Source of the DNA: JAVVEG01 sp032251455
GTDB lineage: Bacteria > Pseudomonadota > Gammaproteobacteria > Pseudomonadales > Pseudohongiellaceae
Direction of reading: 5' to 3'
Assembly: GCA_032251455.1 (NCBI GenBank)
Contig: JAVVEG010000015.1
Location: 1-64,000, forward strand
Length of the DNA: 64,000 nt
Part shown: positions 25,122-35,131 of the stretch, piece after piece
How the letters are laid out: each line of letters opens with the position of its first letter
Numbering within the stretch: the stretch's first letter is position 1
Notes under the pieces: model-generated
The model's input: only the letters and a program-made list of their open reading frames with translations
Told to the model about the DNA's origin: nothing
Databases searched by the model: none
Position numbers and translations under genes: made by a program

Positions 25122-25150
25122 GCTCTACTTTTCCAAATGGCAGTTGACCC

Positions 25151-26887
25151 ATGGCAAGCATAGAACAACTCGAACAGGATCTGGCAAAACTCAAGGATAT
25201 CGTGATCCGGCACCGAGCCCCCGGTTCTGCCCTGGAAGTCACATCAGCCCTGATCAACGGTGTTGAAACCCCTGTGTTTGCCCGCGTGCCAGGCAAGCTT
25301 GCCGACATCTACCGGCTCGGCTTGCAGGCGCCTGAGCGGGATTTCCTGATTTATGAGAATGAACGCTTCACCTATGCCCAAACCCTGCAACTGGCTGGCG
25401 ATATGGCTCAGGCCCTGCTGGGGCTCTATCACCTCAACAAGGGTGACCGCGTTGCCATCTGCTCGCGCAACTACCCGGAATGGTGTATTGCCTATATGGC
25501 CGTGACCATGATCGGAGCCATTGTGGTGCCGATGAACTCATGGTGGCAGGCGGATGAATTGCTTTATGGCCTTGAAGACAGTGGCAGCCGACTGCTGTTT
25601 GCCGACCAGGAACGTATCGACAGGCTGGCTACGCTGGAGCAGCCACTCAATATCGATATCATCGCCATCAAACCAGATGCAGCAAGCAACAAGCGACTGC
25701 CCGATTTTTTCAGTATCGTCAGCCAAGGCGCCCGGTTGCCGCAACAGGACCTGAATACTATCGACATTCAGCCCGATGATGAGGCTTCCATCATGTACAC
25801 CTCTGGCTCCACCGGCCATCCCAAAGGCGTACTGTCAACCCACCGAGCCATTATCAGCGCGCTTTACAGCTGGATTTTTGCAAAAGAGATCAACGAGATA
25901 CTCCGCCCTGAACTGCTTGAGGAAGAGCCGGATTTTGTGCCTGGAATCCTGGCCAATGTTCCCCTGTTCCATGTCACCGGCTGTCATGCCCAGTTCCTGC
26001 TCAGTTTTCTTTATTTGCGCAAATTCGTCATGATGTATCGCTGGAATGCCGAAAAAGCCCTGGAGCTGATTGAGTCCGAACGGCTTTCCGTTCTGCATGG
26101 CGTACCGACCATGACCTGGGAGGTGATGAATTCTCCCAGGTTCGACCAGACCGACCTGAGCAGCCTGCGCAGCGTGCAGGGTGGTGGCGCCTCGCGCCCA
26201 CCCGAGCACTTGAAGATGATGCAACGCAAATTTCCGGCCAGGGCCTTGCCCGGCCTGGGCTACGGACTGACCGAGACCAATGCCATCGGTGCGACCATCA
26301 CTGGCGACTTCTACCTGCTCAAACCGGAAAGCACCGGACGTCCGACCCAGCCTGTGACCAGCATCAAAATCGTCGATACACAAGGCAACACCCTGGAAAA
26401 CGGCCAGATCGGGGAAATCTGCATCAAGGGTGCAACCGTCATGAAGGCTTACTGGAACAAACCCCTGGAGACAGCTGAAGTACTGATAAATGGCTGGTTC
26501 CACACCGGCGATATCGGGCTGCTGGACGAACACGGCTTTCTGGTGATCAAGGACAGGGCCAAGGATATCGTGATCCGTGGTGGGGAGAATATTGGCTGCG
26601 CAGAGGTTGAATACGCACTGGCCTCGCACCCCTCGGTATTTGAAGCCGCTGTCTATGGCCTGCCCGATGACCGCCTTGGCGAAATTGTCGGTGCGACAGT
26701 CATGGTCAAGGCTGACGCCCCTGTCACCGCATCGACACTGCAGGAATTCCTGCGCGGAAAAATTGCCCAGTTCAAGATACCCAGCCATATCCTGGTGCAG
26801 ACTGAGCAGCTGGACCGCATTGCCAGCGGCAAGATAGCCAAGAAATATCTGCGCGATAAAGCCATTCAGGCGCTAGGGAGCCTCTGA
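25151..26887 (+). CDS. Acyl-CoA synthetase, class I adenylate-forming
   Basis: 578 residues of the ANL superfamily, joining a carboxylic acid (probably a fatty acid) to CoA through an acyl-adenylate. Motifs: P-loop-like MYTSGSTGHPKG at about 215-226, GYGLTET, WFHTGDIGLLDEHGFLVIKDRAKD with the hinge, VIRGGENIGCAEVEYAL, and the catalytic lysine region SGKIAKKYLRD near the C-terminus. Soluble. Its last codons (LGSL, then TGA) lie inside a copy of the dispersed repeat, so the 3' end is partly repeat-derived. Medium/long chain preference cannot be read from motifs alone. Confidence 0.92.
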   Translation: MASIEQLEQDLAKLKDIVIRHRAPGSALEVTSALINGVETPVFARVPGKLADIYRLGLQAPERDFLIYENERFTYAQTLQLAGDMAQALLGLYHLNKGDRVAICSRNYPEWCIAYMAVTMIGAIVVPMNSWWQADELLYGLEDSGSRLLFADQERIDRLATLEQPLNIDIIAIKPDAASNKRLPDFFSIVSQGARLPQQDLNTIDIQPDDEASIMYTSGSTGHPKGVLSTHRAIISALYSWIFAKEINEILRPELLEEEPDFVPGILANVPLFHVTGCHAQFLLSFLYLRKFVMMYRWNAEKALELIESERLSVLHGVPTMTWEVMNSPRFDQTDLSSLRSVQGGGASRPPEHLKMMQRKFPARALPGLGYGLTETNAIGATITGDFYLLKPESTGRPTQPVTSIKIVDTQGNTLENGQIGEICIKGATVMKAYWNKPLETAEVLINGWFHTGDIGLLDEHGFLVIKDRAKDIVIRGGENIGCAEVEYALASHPSVFEAAVYGLPDDRLGEIVGATVMVKADAPVTASTLQEFLRGKIAQFKIPSHILVQTEQLDRIASGKIAKKYLRDKAIQALGSL

Positions 26888-26893
26888 CCTGGC
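26874..26893 (+). repeat. Dispersed stop-codon repeat, copy 5, coding
   Basis: TAGGGAGCCTCTGACCTGGC overlaps the 3' end of the acyl-CoA synthetase; the gene's in-frame stop is the TGA inside the repeat (26885-26887), in a different frame from the other copies. Confidence 0.65.
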
Positions 26894-27241
26894 TCAGAGC
26901 CTGCAACCCCTGCCTTTCCTGTCACCTTGCTGACAAGATTCCCGCTTAATCTGCCTGGGAAAACAGAAGCGGATATCTGTCCGGATACGCTGCGAAAATA
27001 TTTGCTGAACCTATTGCTTTCTGCAATTTAATCACGATAATTCGCAGCGTTGGGCACCCCTATCTGGATGCGCTGCTGCAGGAGCCTGCAACCGCAGGCG
27101 CAAACCACCAACAGACTGCAGCAAGCCTGAAAGATGGAACGAAAGATGCTTTGTTTTCATTACAGGACATTTTGTCAAATAAACCGCACCCATGTGTGAC
27201 CCAGGAACGTGTACACAGCGGTTAAATGAGAGAGCATTATT
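26888..27241. other. Intergenic region
   Basis: 354 bases with no convincing gene. A small hairpin GCCTGC-aacc-GCAGGC lies at 27084-27099. An AT-rich patch around 26990-27035 and another around 27155-27185 could hold a promoter for the gene at 27242; none is clear enough to call. Confidence 0.5.
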
Positions 27242-27517
27242 ATGAAAAGTCATCAATGGGACGATATCGCCGACAACTCGAAAGACTTTTTTGACTCTGT
27301 TGGATTTATACCGGACGCTGAAATCGAGGATAATGCGACCGACAAGCGTGTGCAAAAGCAACGTCTGACCGAGATGCGTCGTCGGATAGAAGAGCGTCTG
27401 GACTGGAAGCGCATGTACGGTGAACTGCAATTGGATGATGATGGCGTCAGCACTGGCCGGTATGCCAGCGATCTGGACGATTACAACGATCTGGACGACA
27501 CACTGGACGAACATTAA
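27242..27517 (+). CDS. Small charged protein, PA3496-like
   Basis: 91 residues. No signal peptide or membrane segment. A basic helical centre (KQRLTEMRRRIEERLDWKRMYGE) is followed by a very acidic tail (DLDDYNDLDDTLDEH). This organisation resembles the PA3496 family of small putative envelope-integrity proteins, but the match is from memory and weak. ATG 27242 has GAGAGAG 8 bases upstream. A perfect hairpin terminator follows. Confidence 0.6.
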   Translation: MKSHQWDDIADNSKDFFDSVGFIPDAEIEDNATDKRVQKQRLTEMRRRIEERLDWKRMYGELQLDDDGVSTGRYASDLDDYNDLDDTLDEH

Positions 27518-27539
27518 GCGCCCAGCGGCAAAATCCTGC

Positions 27540-27573
27540 CCCCTCTGATCCTTGCACCAATGGATCAGAGGGG
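27540..27573 (+). terminator. Perfect 12-bp hairpin after the small charged gene
   Basis: CCCCTCTGATCC (27540-27551), a 10-base loop and GGATCAGAGGGG (27562-27573) form a perfect stem, followed by ATTCTTCCTCC, a weak T-rich tail. It ends 23 bases after the stop of the gene at 27517, separating it from the Anbu gene. Confidence 0.75.
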
Positions 27574-27712
27574 ATTCTTCCTCCCGAAATTTCTTCCAGC
27601 GCTACCCCTGCACTACAAAAAAGACGGCATCAAAAAAAGCAGTTCACCTGCATCCTTAACTAGTGTACTGTTTAGCTCTTTCGCCTGAATCAATCATCCG
27701 GTAACTGTCCCT

Positions 27713-28498
27713 ATGACTTATTGTGTCGCCATCGCCGTGGATGCTGGAATGGTGTTCTGTTCTGATTCCCGCACCAGTGCCGGAGTTGACCAGGTCAGCA
27801 CCTACAGCAAGATGTTTCGCTTCGGCCTGGACGGCCAGCGCCAGTTTGTAATCCTGTCGGCGGGCAACCTGGCCACAACCCAGGCCACTATTTCCCGCTT
27901 GAAACGTGATATCAAGGAGCGCGCTCCCATCAGTCTTCTCTCTGTGGAAAGCATCAGCGAAGCGGCCGATTATCTGGGCACAATCAGCCGCAGCGAGCAG
28001 GAGAAACACCTCAACAAGGGTTCCGGTTTTGAGGCCAGCTTCATCATCGGTGGCCAGATTGCCGGTAAAAAACACCGGATCATGCTGGTATACCCGGAAG
28101 GCAACCATATTACCAGCTCCCGTGACACCCCTTATCTGCAGATTGGCGAGAGTAAATATGGCAAGCCGATTCTGGATCGCATCCTGACCCCGGAGCTGAA
28201 CCTGGATACCTGTGCGCTTTGCGCCATGGTGTCGATGGATTCAACCATGCGCAGTAATCTCAGCGTGGGCCCGCCCATCGAAACTCTGATCTACCGCACT
28301 GACACTCTGGTTCTGGACAATCCTCTGCGCTTTGATGAAGACAGTGAGTTTCTGCGGGAACTCAAACGCAGCTGGGATCAGCGTCTGAAAGACGCCTTTC
28401 GCCAAATGGCACCCTTTGCCTGGGCTTCCACCTGGGACAAAAATGCCAATCAGGCCAATGACGGACAGAACAACGAGATGGATTACAACGAGGTCTGA
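27713..28498 (+). CDS. anbu: Anbu-type proteasome-related peptidase (COG3484)
   Basis: 261 residues of the N-terminal nucleophile hydrolase fold. The start MTYCVAIAVDAGMVFCSDSR is that of Anbu, where the Met is removed and the Thr (or Ser) becomes the catalytic N-terminal residue; Asp and Lys for the triad are in VDAG/SDSRTSAG and the YSKMFRF segment. Anbu forms open ring-shaped oligomers and occurs with alpha-E, ATP-grasp and transglutaminase genes, as here. In most genomes these genes are codirectional; here the peptidase points at the alpha-E gene tail-to-tail, with 14 bases between the stops. Proposed role: processing of a peptide made or modified by the cluster. Confidence 0.9.
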   Translation: MTYCVAIAVDAGMVFCSDSRTSAGVDQVSTYSKMFRFGLDGQRQFVILSAGNLATTQATISRLKRDIKERAPISLLSVESISEAADYLGTISRSEQEKHLNKGSGFEASFIIGGQIAGKKHRIMLVYPEGNHITSSRDTPYLQIGESKYGKPILDRILTPELNLDTCALCAMVSMDSTMRSNLSVGPPIETLIYRTDTLVLDNPLRFDEDSEFLRELKRSWDQRLKDAFRQMAPFAWASTWDKNANQANDGQNNEMDYNEV

Positions 28499-28512
28499 AA
28501 GCCGCTGCCTGC

Positions 28513-29490
28513 TCAGGATTGAGTCTGTGTCTGCGCAGCCGTTTCAGGCAAGAACCAGGTATCGGCAATGCACGAGTGGATTGCTGCAATCTCGATCTGC
28601 ACCTTGTCCAGAAACAGCAACAAGCCTTTATCCAGCAGCGCAGGGATATCCGCTGTTTCGATTGCCCGCCGGGCTGCCAGCGCCTGCTTACAGGCTGCCT
28701 CGTTGCTGGGCAGTTTGAGCAGACAGAACTCCAGCCGGACCAGACAGTGCAGAACTGCCCGCGGGAAATTGGCATCCTGCAACAGAAAAGTTACCACATC
28801 TTCGGCATTGACCCGGTCCAGAACATGCTGGCGATACATCTGGTAGGCACTCACTGAGCGCAACACACTCATCCAGATCATATTCTCGTATGGTTCAGGC
28901 ACCCACTCTTCCTTACCGGCACCGCTGCTCAAACCGGGCAGCAGGCTGACAGAGCCCACATCCACAATGCGTGTGCCCATGTCGGCCCTCTCCAGATTAC
29001 GTCCAAGCCGGATGAAATTATAGGCACTGTTATGGCTCATCGCACCAGCCAGGGAGCCGGTAAGCTGCTGACAACAGGCAATGATCTGTTGCAATAGCTG
29101 GTTGCGCGGGCCGCGGCTGATACCACGGGAAGCGTTCTCGCGGGTGTAATGGTAGAGATGGTTGATCTGTTCCCAGGCCTCGGCAGGAATTATCTCCCGG
29201 GTAGTCCGTGCATTCTCCCTGGCCAGCTCCAGCGAGCGCAGTATCGATACCGGGTTCTTGCTGTCGGCCAACAAAAACCGGATAACTGAACGCTCATCCG
29301 CAGCCTGGTACTTGTCAAAAAAATCGGCATCACAACCGGTAATTTCCACCAGAGTATGCCAACCGATACGGGCTCCCCTGGGCAGATCCAGCAACAAGGT
29401 TGAATAGACATTCAGCAGTCGGGCAGAATTTTCCACCCGTTCAAGATAGCGGCTCAGCCAGTACACGCGCTCGGCAACCCGTGACAACAT
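28513..29490 (-). CDS. Alpha-E domain protein
   Basis: 325 residues, nearly all helical. Begins MLSRVAERVYWLSRYLERVENSARLLN, the conserved alpha-E N-terminus; SILRSLELARENARTTREIIPAEAWEQIN and FIRLGRNLERADMGTRIVDV are also family-typical. Function unknown; in comparative genomics it pairs with circularly permuted ATP-grasp enzymes and transglutaminases in a predicted peptide-modification system. It is downstream of the ATP-grasp gene with three bases between, so the two are one operon. Confidence 0.9.
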   Translation of the reverse strand: MLSRVAERVYWLSRYLERVENSARLLNVYSTLLLDLPRGARIGWHTLVEITGCDADFFDKYQAADERSVIRFLLADSKNPVSILRSLELARENARTTREIIPAEAWEQINHLYHYTRENASRGISRGPRNQLLQQIIACCQQLTGSLAGAMSHNSAYNFIRLGRNLERADMGTRIVDVGSVSLLPGLSSGAGKEEWVPEPYENMIWMSVLRSVSAYQMYRQHVLDRVNAEDVVTFLLQDANFPRAVLHCLVRLEFCLLKLPSNEAACKQALAARRAIETADIPALLDKGLLLFLDKVQIEIAAIHSCIADTWFLPETAAQTQTQS

Positions 29491-29493
29491 CGC

Positions 29494-30945
29494 TCAGCGC
29501 CCCCCATCCGAGACAATCCAGGTATCCTTGCTGCCACCACCCTGTGAGGAGTTGACCACATAGGACCCTTTCACCATGGCCACCCGGGTCAACCCGCCAG
29601 GGGTGACATAAGTTTGTTTGCCCTGCAGAATAAAGGGGCGCAAATCGATATGGCGGGCTTCGGCTCCGCGCTCCCCCAGTACCGGTGCTGTGGACAGCGC
29701 TATCAGGGGCTGCGCCATATAATTGCGTGGATTGGCTTTTATCTTGCGGGCAAATTCCTCGCGCTCCTTTCTGCTGGCTTGCGGACCCATCAACATCCCG
29801 TAACCACCCGATTCATTGGCAGGTTTCACCACCAGCTTGTCCAGATTGGCCAGCACATGTTTGCGCTGCACCGGATCAAAACAGAGAAAACTGGGTACAT
29901 TGGGCAGCAAGGGATCTTCATCCAGGTAATATTTGATCATCTGTGGGACATAGGTATAGATGACCTTGTCATCCGCCACCCCCGCACCCGGCGCATTGAC
30001 CAGGGCCACCTTGCCCTTGAGCCAGGCCCGCATCAGACCTGGCACCCCAAGCACGGAGTCGGGATCAAAAACCTCCGGATCCAGAAACAGGTCATCGATG
30101 CGGCGGTAAATGACATCGACCCGTTCCAATCCATTGATGGTGCGCATATAGACGCAATCATCATTTTCCACCACCAGGTCACTGCCCTCGACCAGTTCCA
30201 CGCCCATCTGCTGGGCGAGGAAAGAGTGCTCAAAATAAGCTGAGTTATAAATGCCAGGCGTCAGGACGACCACTTCCGGATAATCCTGGGGTCGTGGTGA
30301 CATCGCTGCCAGCATGTCAAACAACTGCGACGGGTATTCCGTGATGGGCTGGATGTCATAATTCTCGAACAACTCTGGAAACACCCGCTTGGTAACCTGG
30401 CGGTTTTCCAGCATATAGGACACGCCGGAAGGAACCCGCAGATTATCCTCCAGCACATAGAACCGGCCATCTCGGTCCCGAATCAGATCCGTGCCACAGA
30501 TATTTGCCCAGACATTGAACGCCGGGTTCATGCCGATGCATTCCTTGCGAAAATTGACCGAATCAGCCAACAGAGCAGCAGGAACTACCCCGTCTTTGAG
30601 AATCTGTTGTTTGTTGTAAATGTCATTGATGAAACAATTGAGCGCCCGCAGCCGCTGCTCAAGTCCCTTGCTTGTTTGTTGCCATTGTGTTTCGCTGATG
30701 ATCCGGGGAATAATGTCAAAAGGCCATTCCCGGTCGATGTTGCCGGCTTCACTGTAGACGGTGAAGGAAATGCCCATGGTCTTGATGGCGAGTTCGGCGG
30801 CGGCTTTGCGTTGTTGCAGTTCTTCACTGGTGAGCGAGGCCAGATAGCGGGCAAGAATGCGAGCAGGTTTTCGGGGATAACCCGGCGAACTGATAAGCTC
30901 ATCGAAAAATTCGCCGAGCTGATAGGACTTCCAGTCAATACGCAT
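29494..30945 (-). CDS. Circularly permuted type 2 ATP-grasp protein
   Basis: About 483 residues from ATG 30945 (MRIDWKSYQLGEFFDEL). ATP-grasp enzymes couple an acid to an amine through an acyl-phosphate; this permuted subgroup is predicted to be a peptide or glutamyl ligase. Family motifs include NVWANICGTDLIRDRDGRFYVLEDNLRVPSGVSYMLENR, VVVLTPGIYNSAYFEHSFLAQQMGVELVEG, LVVKPANESGGYGMLMGP and HIDLRPFILQG. The upstream start at 30984 is less likely because it would overlap the divergent transglutaminase gene. Only 20 bases separate the two start codons, so the promoter for each must lie in the other gene. Confidence 0.9.
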   Translation of the reverse strand: MRIDWKSYQLGEFFDELISSPGYPRKPARILARYLASLTSEELQQRKAAAELAIKTMGISFTVYSEAGNIDREWPFDIIPRIISETQWQQTSKGLEQRLRALNCFINDIYNKQQILKDGVVPAALLADSVNFRKECIGMNPAFNVWANICGTDLIRDRDGRFYVLEDNLRVPSGVSYMLENRQVTKRVFPELFENYDIQPITEYPSQLFDMLAAMSPRPQDYPEVVVLTPGIYNSAYFEHSFLAQQMGVELVEGSDLVVENDDCVYMRTINGLERVDVIYRRIDDLFLDPEVFDPDSVLGVPGLMRAWLKGKVALVNAPGAGVADDKVIYTYVPQMIKYYLDEDPLLPNVPSFLCFDPVQRKHVLANLDKLVVKPANESGGYGMLMGPQASRKEREEFARKIKANPRNYMAQPLIALSTAPVLGERGAEARHIDLRPFILQGKQTYVTPGGLTRVAMVKGSYVVNSSQGGGSKDTWIVSDGGR

Positions 30946-30965
30946 ATTGGAGCTTACATTACCCC

Positions 30966-33900
30966 ATGGCCATACAAGTAGCAATACACCACGAGACCCG
31001 TTATCACTTTGATCGTCTGGTGCAGGTCATGCCTCACCTGGTGAGATTGCGACCGGCACCCCATTGCCGCACTCCCATTTCTGCCTATTCCTTGCTGGTG
31101 GAACCCAAAGACCATTTCATCAACTGGCAGCAAGATCCGTTTTCCAATCACCTGGCCCGACTGGTGTTTCCGGAAAAAACCAAAGAACTGATCATCCGGG
31201 TAGAGCTGCTGGCTGATATGACCGTAATCAACCCCTTCGATTTTTTCCTGGAGGAAAGTGCCGAATTTTTCCCGTTCCAATACGACCCTCAACTGGCACG
31301 AGATCTGGCACCTTACCTGGAAATCAAGGACGACAGTCCTGAGCTCAGAGCCTGGGTAAAGGCTGCCGATGCCAGCAAACAAGCACTGGTGAATTTTCTG
31401 GTCAATGAAAATGCGCGCACCCAGCATGTCGTCAATTATGTCATCCGCATGGAGCCCGGAGTCCAGACTCCCGCCGAAACCCTGCAAAGCCAATACGGTT
31501 CCTGCCGTGACAGCGCCTGGCTGATGGTACAGACTCTCAGGCACCTGGGGTTGGCTGCCCGCTTTGCTTCCGGTTATCTGGTGCAACTGGCTACCGACAT
31601 CAAGGCCATAGATGGTCCTTCTGGCCCGGAAGAAGACTTCACCGATCTGCACGCCTGGGTGGAAGTCTTTGTTCCCGGCGCTGGCTGGATAGGACTGGAC
31701 CCGACTTCCGGTCTGTTCGCCTCGGAAGGGCATATCCCCCTGGCCTGCACCCCCGACCCGGTCAGCGCGGCACCGATAACTGGCTCCACCGAAGTCTGCC
31801 AGGTCAGTTTTGAGCACCTGAACAAGGTCACCCGCTTTCATGAAGACCCACGCGTAAGCAAACCCTATACCCCCTTGCAGTGGCAGCAGATCGACAAACT
31901 GGGCCAGCACATAGACCAGGATCTGGACAAACAGGATGTGCGCCTGACCATGGGCGGCGAACCGACATTCGTCTCCAGCGAAGACATGGAAGGTGCCGAG
32001 TGGAACACTGCTGCGCTGGGCGAAGACAAACGCCGGCTGGCTGGCGAACTGCTGCACCGGCTGAAAACCCATTTCGGCAGTGATGGCCTGTTGCATCATG
32101 GCCAGGGCAAGTGGTATCCCGGAGAACCCCTGCCACGCTGGGCACTGGGTCTGTTCTGGCGCACCGATCGCAAACCACTCTGGCACGAACCCGCTCTGCT
32201 CGCCAATGATCGCCTTCCAGGCAAGTCGACCACGGCTCAGGCCGAAGCCTTGATCCGCCAGATTGCCGACAGGCTGGAGCTGGATCAGTCTTTCATTGTC
32301 ACTGCCTATGAAAACAAATCCCATTACGAGAATCTGGCCGCAGAACTCCCGGAAAACCTGTCCGTGACAGACAATGCCATCAAGGATCCTCTGGAACGGG
32401 AACGCCTGAAAAAGGTTTTCGCCCAGGGTCTGGACAAGGCTATCGGTTTTGTCCTGCCGCTGGGCTGGGAAGAGCAGGGCTCCGAGCCGGGTTGGCGCAG
32501 CAGTCGCTGGAGCTTCCGCGAAGAGGTCATGCATCTGCTGCCCGGTGATTCGGCCATGGGTTATCGCCTGCCCCTGGACAGCCTGCCCTGGGAGGANNNN
32601 NNNNNNNNNNNNNNNNNNNNNNNNNNNNNNNNNNNNNNNNNNNNNNNNNNNNNNNNNNNNNNNNNNNNNNNNNNNNNNNNNNNNNNNNNNNNNNNNGGAA
32701 GCCCGGCATATCCTGCACACAGCCCTTGGTACCGAAATCCGCCAGGGTCGGCTGCATGTTTTTCTGCCACCCTTGCTGCTACTGGAACATTTCGTGATCC
32801 TGCTGGCTGCCATCGAAGCCAGTGCTGCGGACCTGCAGTGCCCGGTCATTCTGGAAGGTTACGAACCACCCCGGGATCCTCGCCTGAAAAAACTGATGAT
32901 CACGCCCGACCCAGGTGTCATAGAGGTCAATATCCACCCGGCCGCCAACTGGGCAGAACTCAAGGGGATCATTGAACCGCTGTATGACATCGCCCGTCAG
33001 ATCAAACTGAGCACAGAGAAATTCAACCTCGATGGCAAACATACCGGAACAGGCGGCGGCAACCATGTCACCCTTGGCGCCGCCAGTCCTGAACACAGCC
33101 CTTTCCTGCGGCGTCCGGACCTGCTCGGCAGTCTGCTGCGCTACTGGCAGAATCATCCCAGCCTGTCGTATCTGTTTTCGGGTCAGTTCATCGGTCCTAC
33201 CAGCCAGGCGCCGCGGGTGGATGAGGCCCGTGATGACAATCTGTACGAACTGGAGATTGCCCTGCAGCAACTGGCCAAAGCCGGGCCAGGCCAGCCCTGG
33301 CTGGTTGACCGCATTCTGCGTAATTTTCTGGTGGACCTGACCGGCAATACTCACCGCGCTGAATTCTGTATCGACAAGCTCTATTCTCCGGACAGCAGTA
33401 CCGGCCGCCTTGGCCTGGTGGAATTCCGCAACTTCGAGATGCCACCGCACTGGCAGATGAGCGCGGTTCAGGCCTTGCTGCTGCGGGCCCTGGTTGCCGG
33501 CTTCTGGCGCAAACCCTATACCCGCCCACTGATCAACTGGGGTACACAGTTGCATGACCGTTTCATGTTGCCGCATTTTGTCTGGGAAGACCTGCGCCAG
33601 ATCTGCGCCGATCTCAAGGACCTGGGCTACCCTTTCAAGCTGGAATGGTTCGATGCCTTTCAGGAGTTTCGTTTCCCGCATTACGGCAATATTCATGTTG
33701 CCGGGATCGAACTGGATCTGCATGCAGCCATCGAGCCCTGGCATGTTCTGGGTGAGGAGTCCTCCGCGCAAGGGACCTCGCGTTATGTCGACTCCTCGGT
33801 AGAACGTCTGCAGGTGCGAGTACGCAATATGAGCGGTGAGCGTTTCATCGTCTGTTGCAATGGCCGCAAACTGCCATTGCGCAGCACGGGAGTCGGTGGG

Positions 33901-34221
33901 GAATTTGTTGCCGGCATCCGCTTCAAGGCCTGGGCCCCCTGGTCAGCCCTGCACCCCACCATCAAGGTACAGGCTCCGTTGCGGATCGACATTGTAGATA
34001 CCTACCGGCAACGCTCTCTGGGTGGTTGCACCTACCATGTCTCGCATCCAGGTGGCCGCAACTACGACACCTTTCCGGTCAATGCCAACGAGGCTGAAGC
34101 ACGCCGCGTGGCCCGCTTCTGGGCTCTGGGACATACCCAGGGCCGCTTCCGCTATCAGCTGAGTGAACCGCATCCCCTGAAACCCTATACTCTTGATCTC
34201 AGGTATCTTGATCAATCCTGA
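30966..34221 (+). CDS. Transglutaminase/DUF2126 protein, broken by a gap
   Basis: Two-part protein read from ATG 30966. Residues 1-about 290 are a transglutaminase-like domain with the Cys-His-Asp triad C180 (YGSCRDSAW), H229 (DLHAWVEVF) and D245 (WIGLDPTSG). The remainder is DUF2126, seen as MGGEPTFV and, after the gap, VIEVNIHPAANWAELK, GTGGGNHVTLGA and NFEMPPHWQMSAVQALLLRAL. About 543 residues precede and 507 follow the N run at 32597-32696. The frames do not match across 100 N, so the true gap must be a multiple of three; the family is about 1,100 residues long, suggesting some 50-70 missing residues. Likely acts with the ATP-grasp and alpha-E proteins. Confidence 0.9.
32597..32696. other. 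Assembly gap (100 N) inside the transglutaminase gene
   Basis: A placeholder run; codon phase on the two sides requires a true length divisible by three, so 100 is not the real length. Confidence 0.99.
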
Positions 34222-34226
34222 ATCCG

Positions 34227-35108
34227 CTAACTTGCCCTGCGCAAGGCTTCTATTCGTGCACTCAGCGGAGGATGGGTCATGAACAGTTTGGACAGGGTAT
34301 CCCTGGCCTTGTTGTTGATGCCAAACGCAACCAGTTCATCCGGCAGGGCGGTGGGCTGACCACGCTGCAGGCGCTCCAGGGCTGCGATCATATTCTGTTT
34401 GCCAGCCAGACTGGCACCACCGGCATCTGCCCGGTATTCACGCTGCCGACTGAACCACATGACAATGATCGAGGCCAGTATCCCCAACACAAACTGGGCC
34501 AGCAAGGAGCTTATCCAGAAGGCCGGCCCGTGACCACGCTCGGTCTTGAACACCACCCGGTCTACAACATGGCCGATAACCCGCGACAGGAAAATAACAA
34601 AGGTATTCACCACGCCCTGTATCAAGGCCAGGGTTACCATGTCTCCGTTGGCAACATGGCTGATTTCATGCGCCAGCACCGCCTCTGCTTCCTGCTTGGT
34701 CATGGTATTGAGCAAGCCTCTGCTGACTGCCACCAGAGAACTGTTCCTGGTGGCCCCGGTCGCAAAGGCATTGACTTCCGGTGACTCAAACACAGCCACC
34801 TCGGGCATGGCTATGCCAGCCCGTTGCGACTGGGCCCGTACCGTGACCAGCAACCATTGCTCGGTGCTGTTGGCTGGTTCGGTGATTACCCTGGCACCAG
34901 TGGAGCGCTTGGCCATCCATTTGGACAGGGCCAGCGAGATGAAGGAGCCTCCAAAACCAATGACGGCGGAGAAAACCAGCAGACTGTCAAGATCCAGCCC
35001 ACTGCCCTGAGCATCCAGAATACTGTCCACTCCCAGAATACGCAAAGTGATGCTCAGAACCAGCAAAATTGCAATATTTGTCATCAAAAACAGAGCGATG
35101 CGTTTCAT
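34227..35108 (-). CDS. htpX: HtpX membrane zinc protease
   Basis: 293 residues, the E. coli size. Two N-terminal membrane helices (about 4-26, 40-63), the zinc site HEISH at 147-151, and two further helices (about 160-180, 195-216) before the third ligand in YRADAGG. It degrades damaged inner-membrane proteins and is usually heat- or envelope-stress-induced (with FtsH). Here it is last in a minus-strand series acnA-fumC-QEGLA-htpX; the preceding gene ends 23 bases upstream, so it probably shares that transcript. Ends 5 bases from the convergent transglutaminase gene. Confidence 0.94.
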   Translation of the reverse strand: MKRIALFLMTNIAILLVLSITLRILGVDSILDAQGSGLDLDSLLVFSAVIGFGGSFISLALSKWMAKRSTGARVITEPANSTEQWLLVTVRAQSQRAGIAMPEVAVFESPEVNAFATGATRNSSLVAVSRGLLNTMTKQEAEAVLAHEISHVANGDMVTLALIQGVVNTFVIFLSRVIGHVVDRVVFKTERGHGPAFWISSLLAQFVLGILASIIVMWFSRQREYRADAGGASLAGKQNMIAALERLQRGQPTALPDELVAFGINNKARDTLSKLFMTHPPLSARIEALRRAS

Positions 35109-35131
35109 CTATCTACTTCCCGAAAAAGCTG

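Noticed and set aside
27084..27099. Terminator at GCCTGC/GCAGGC hairpin
   Set aside because: Six-base stem without a T-run and far from the preceding stop codon.
30954..32849. Long open frame antisense to the transglutaminase gene
   Set aside because: It runs through the N gap, lacks a family pattern and mirrors the coding bias of the plus-strand gene with clear catalytic residues.
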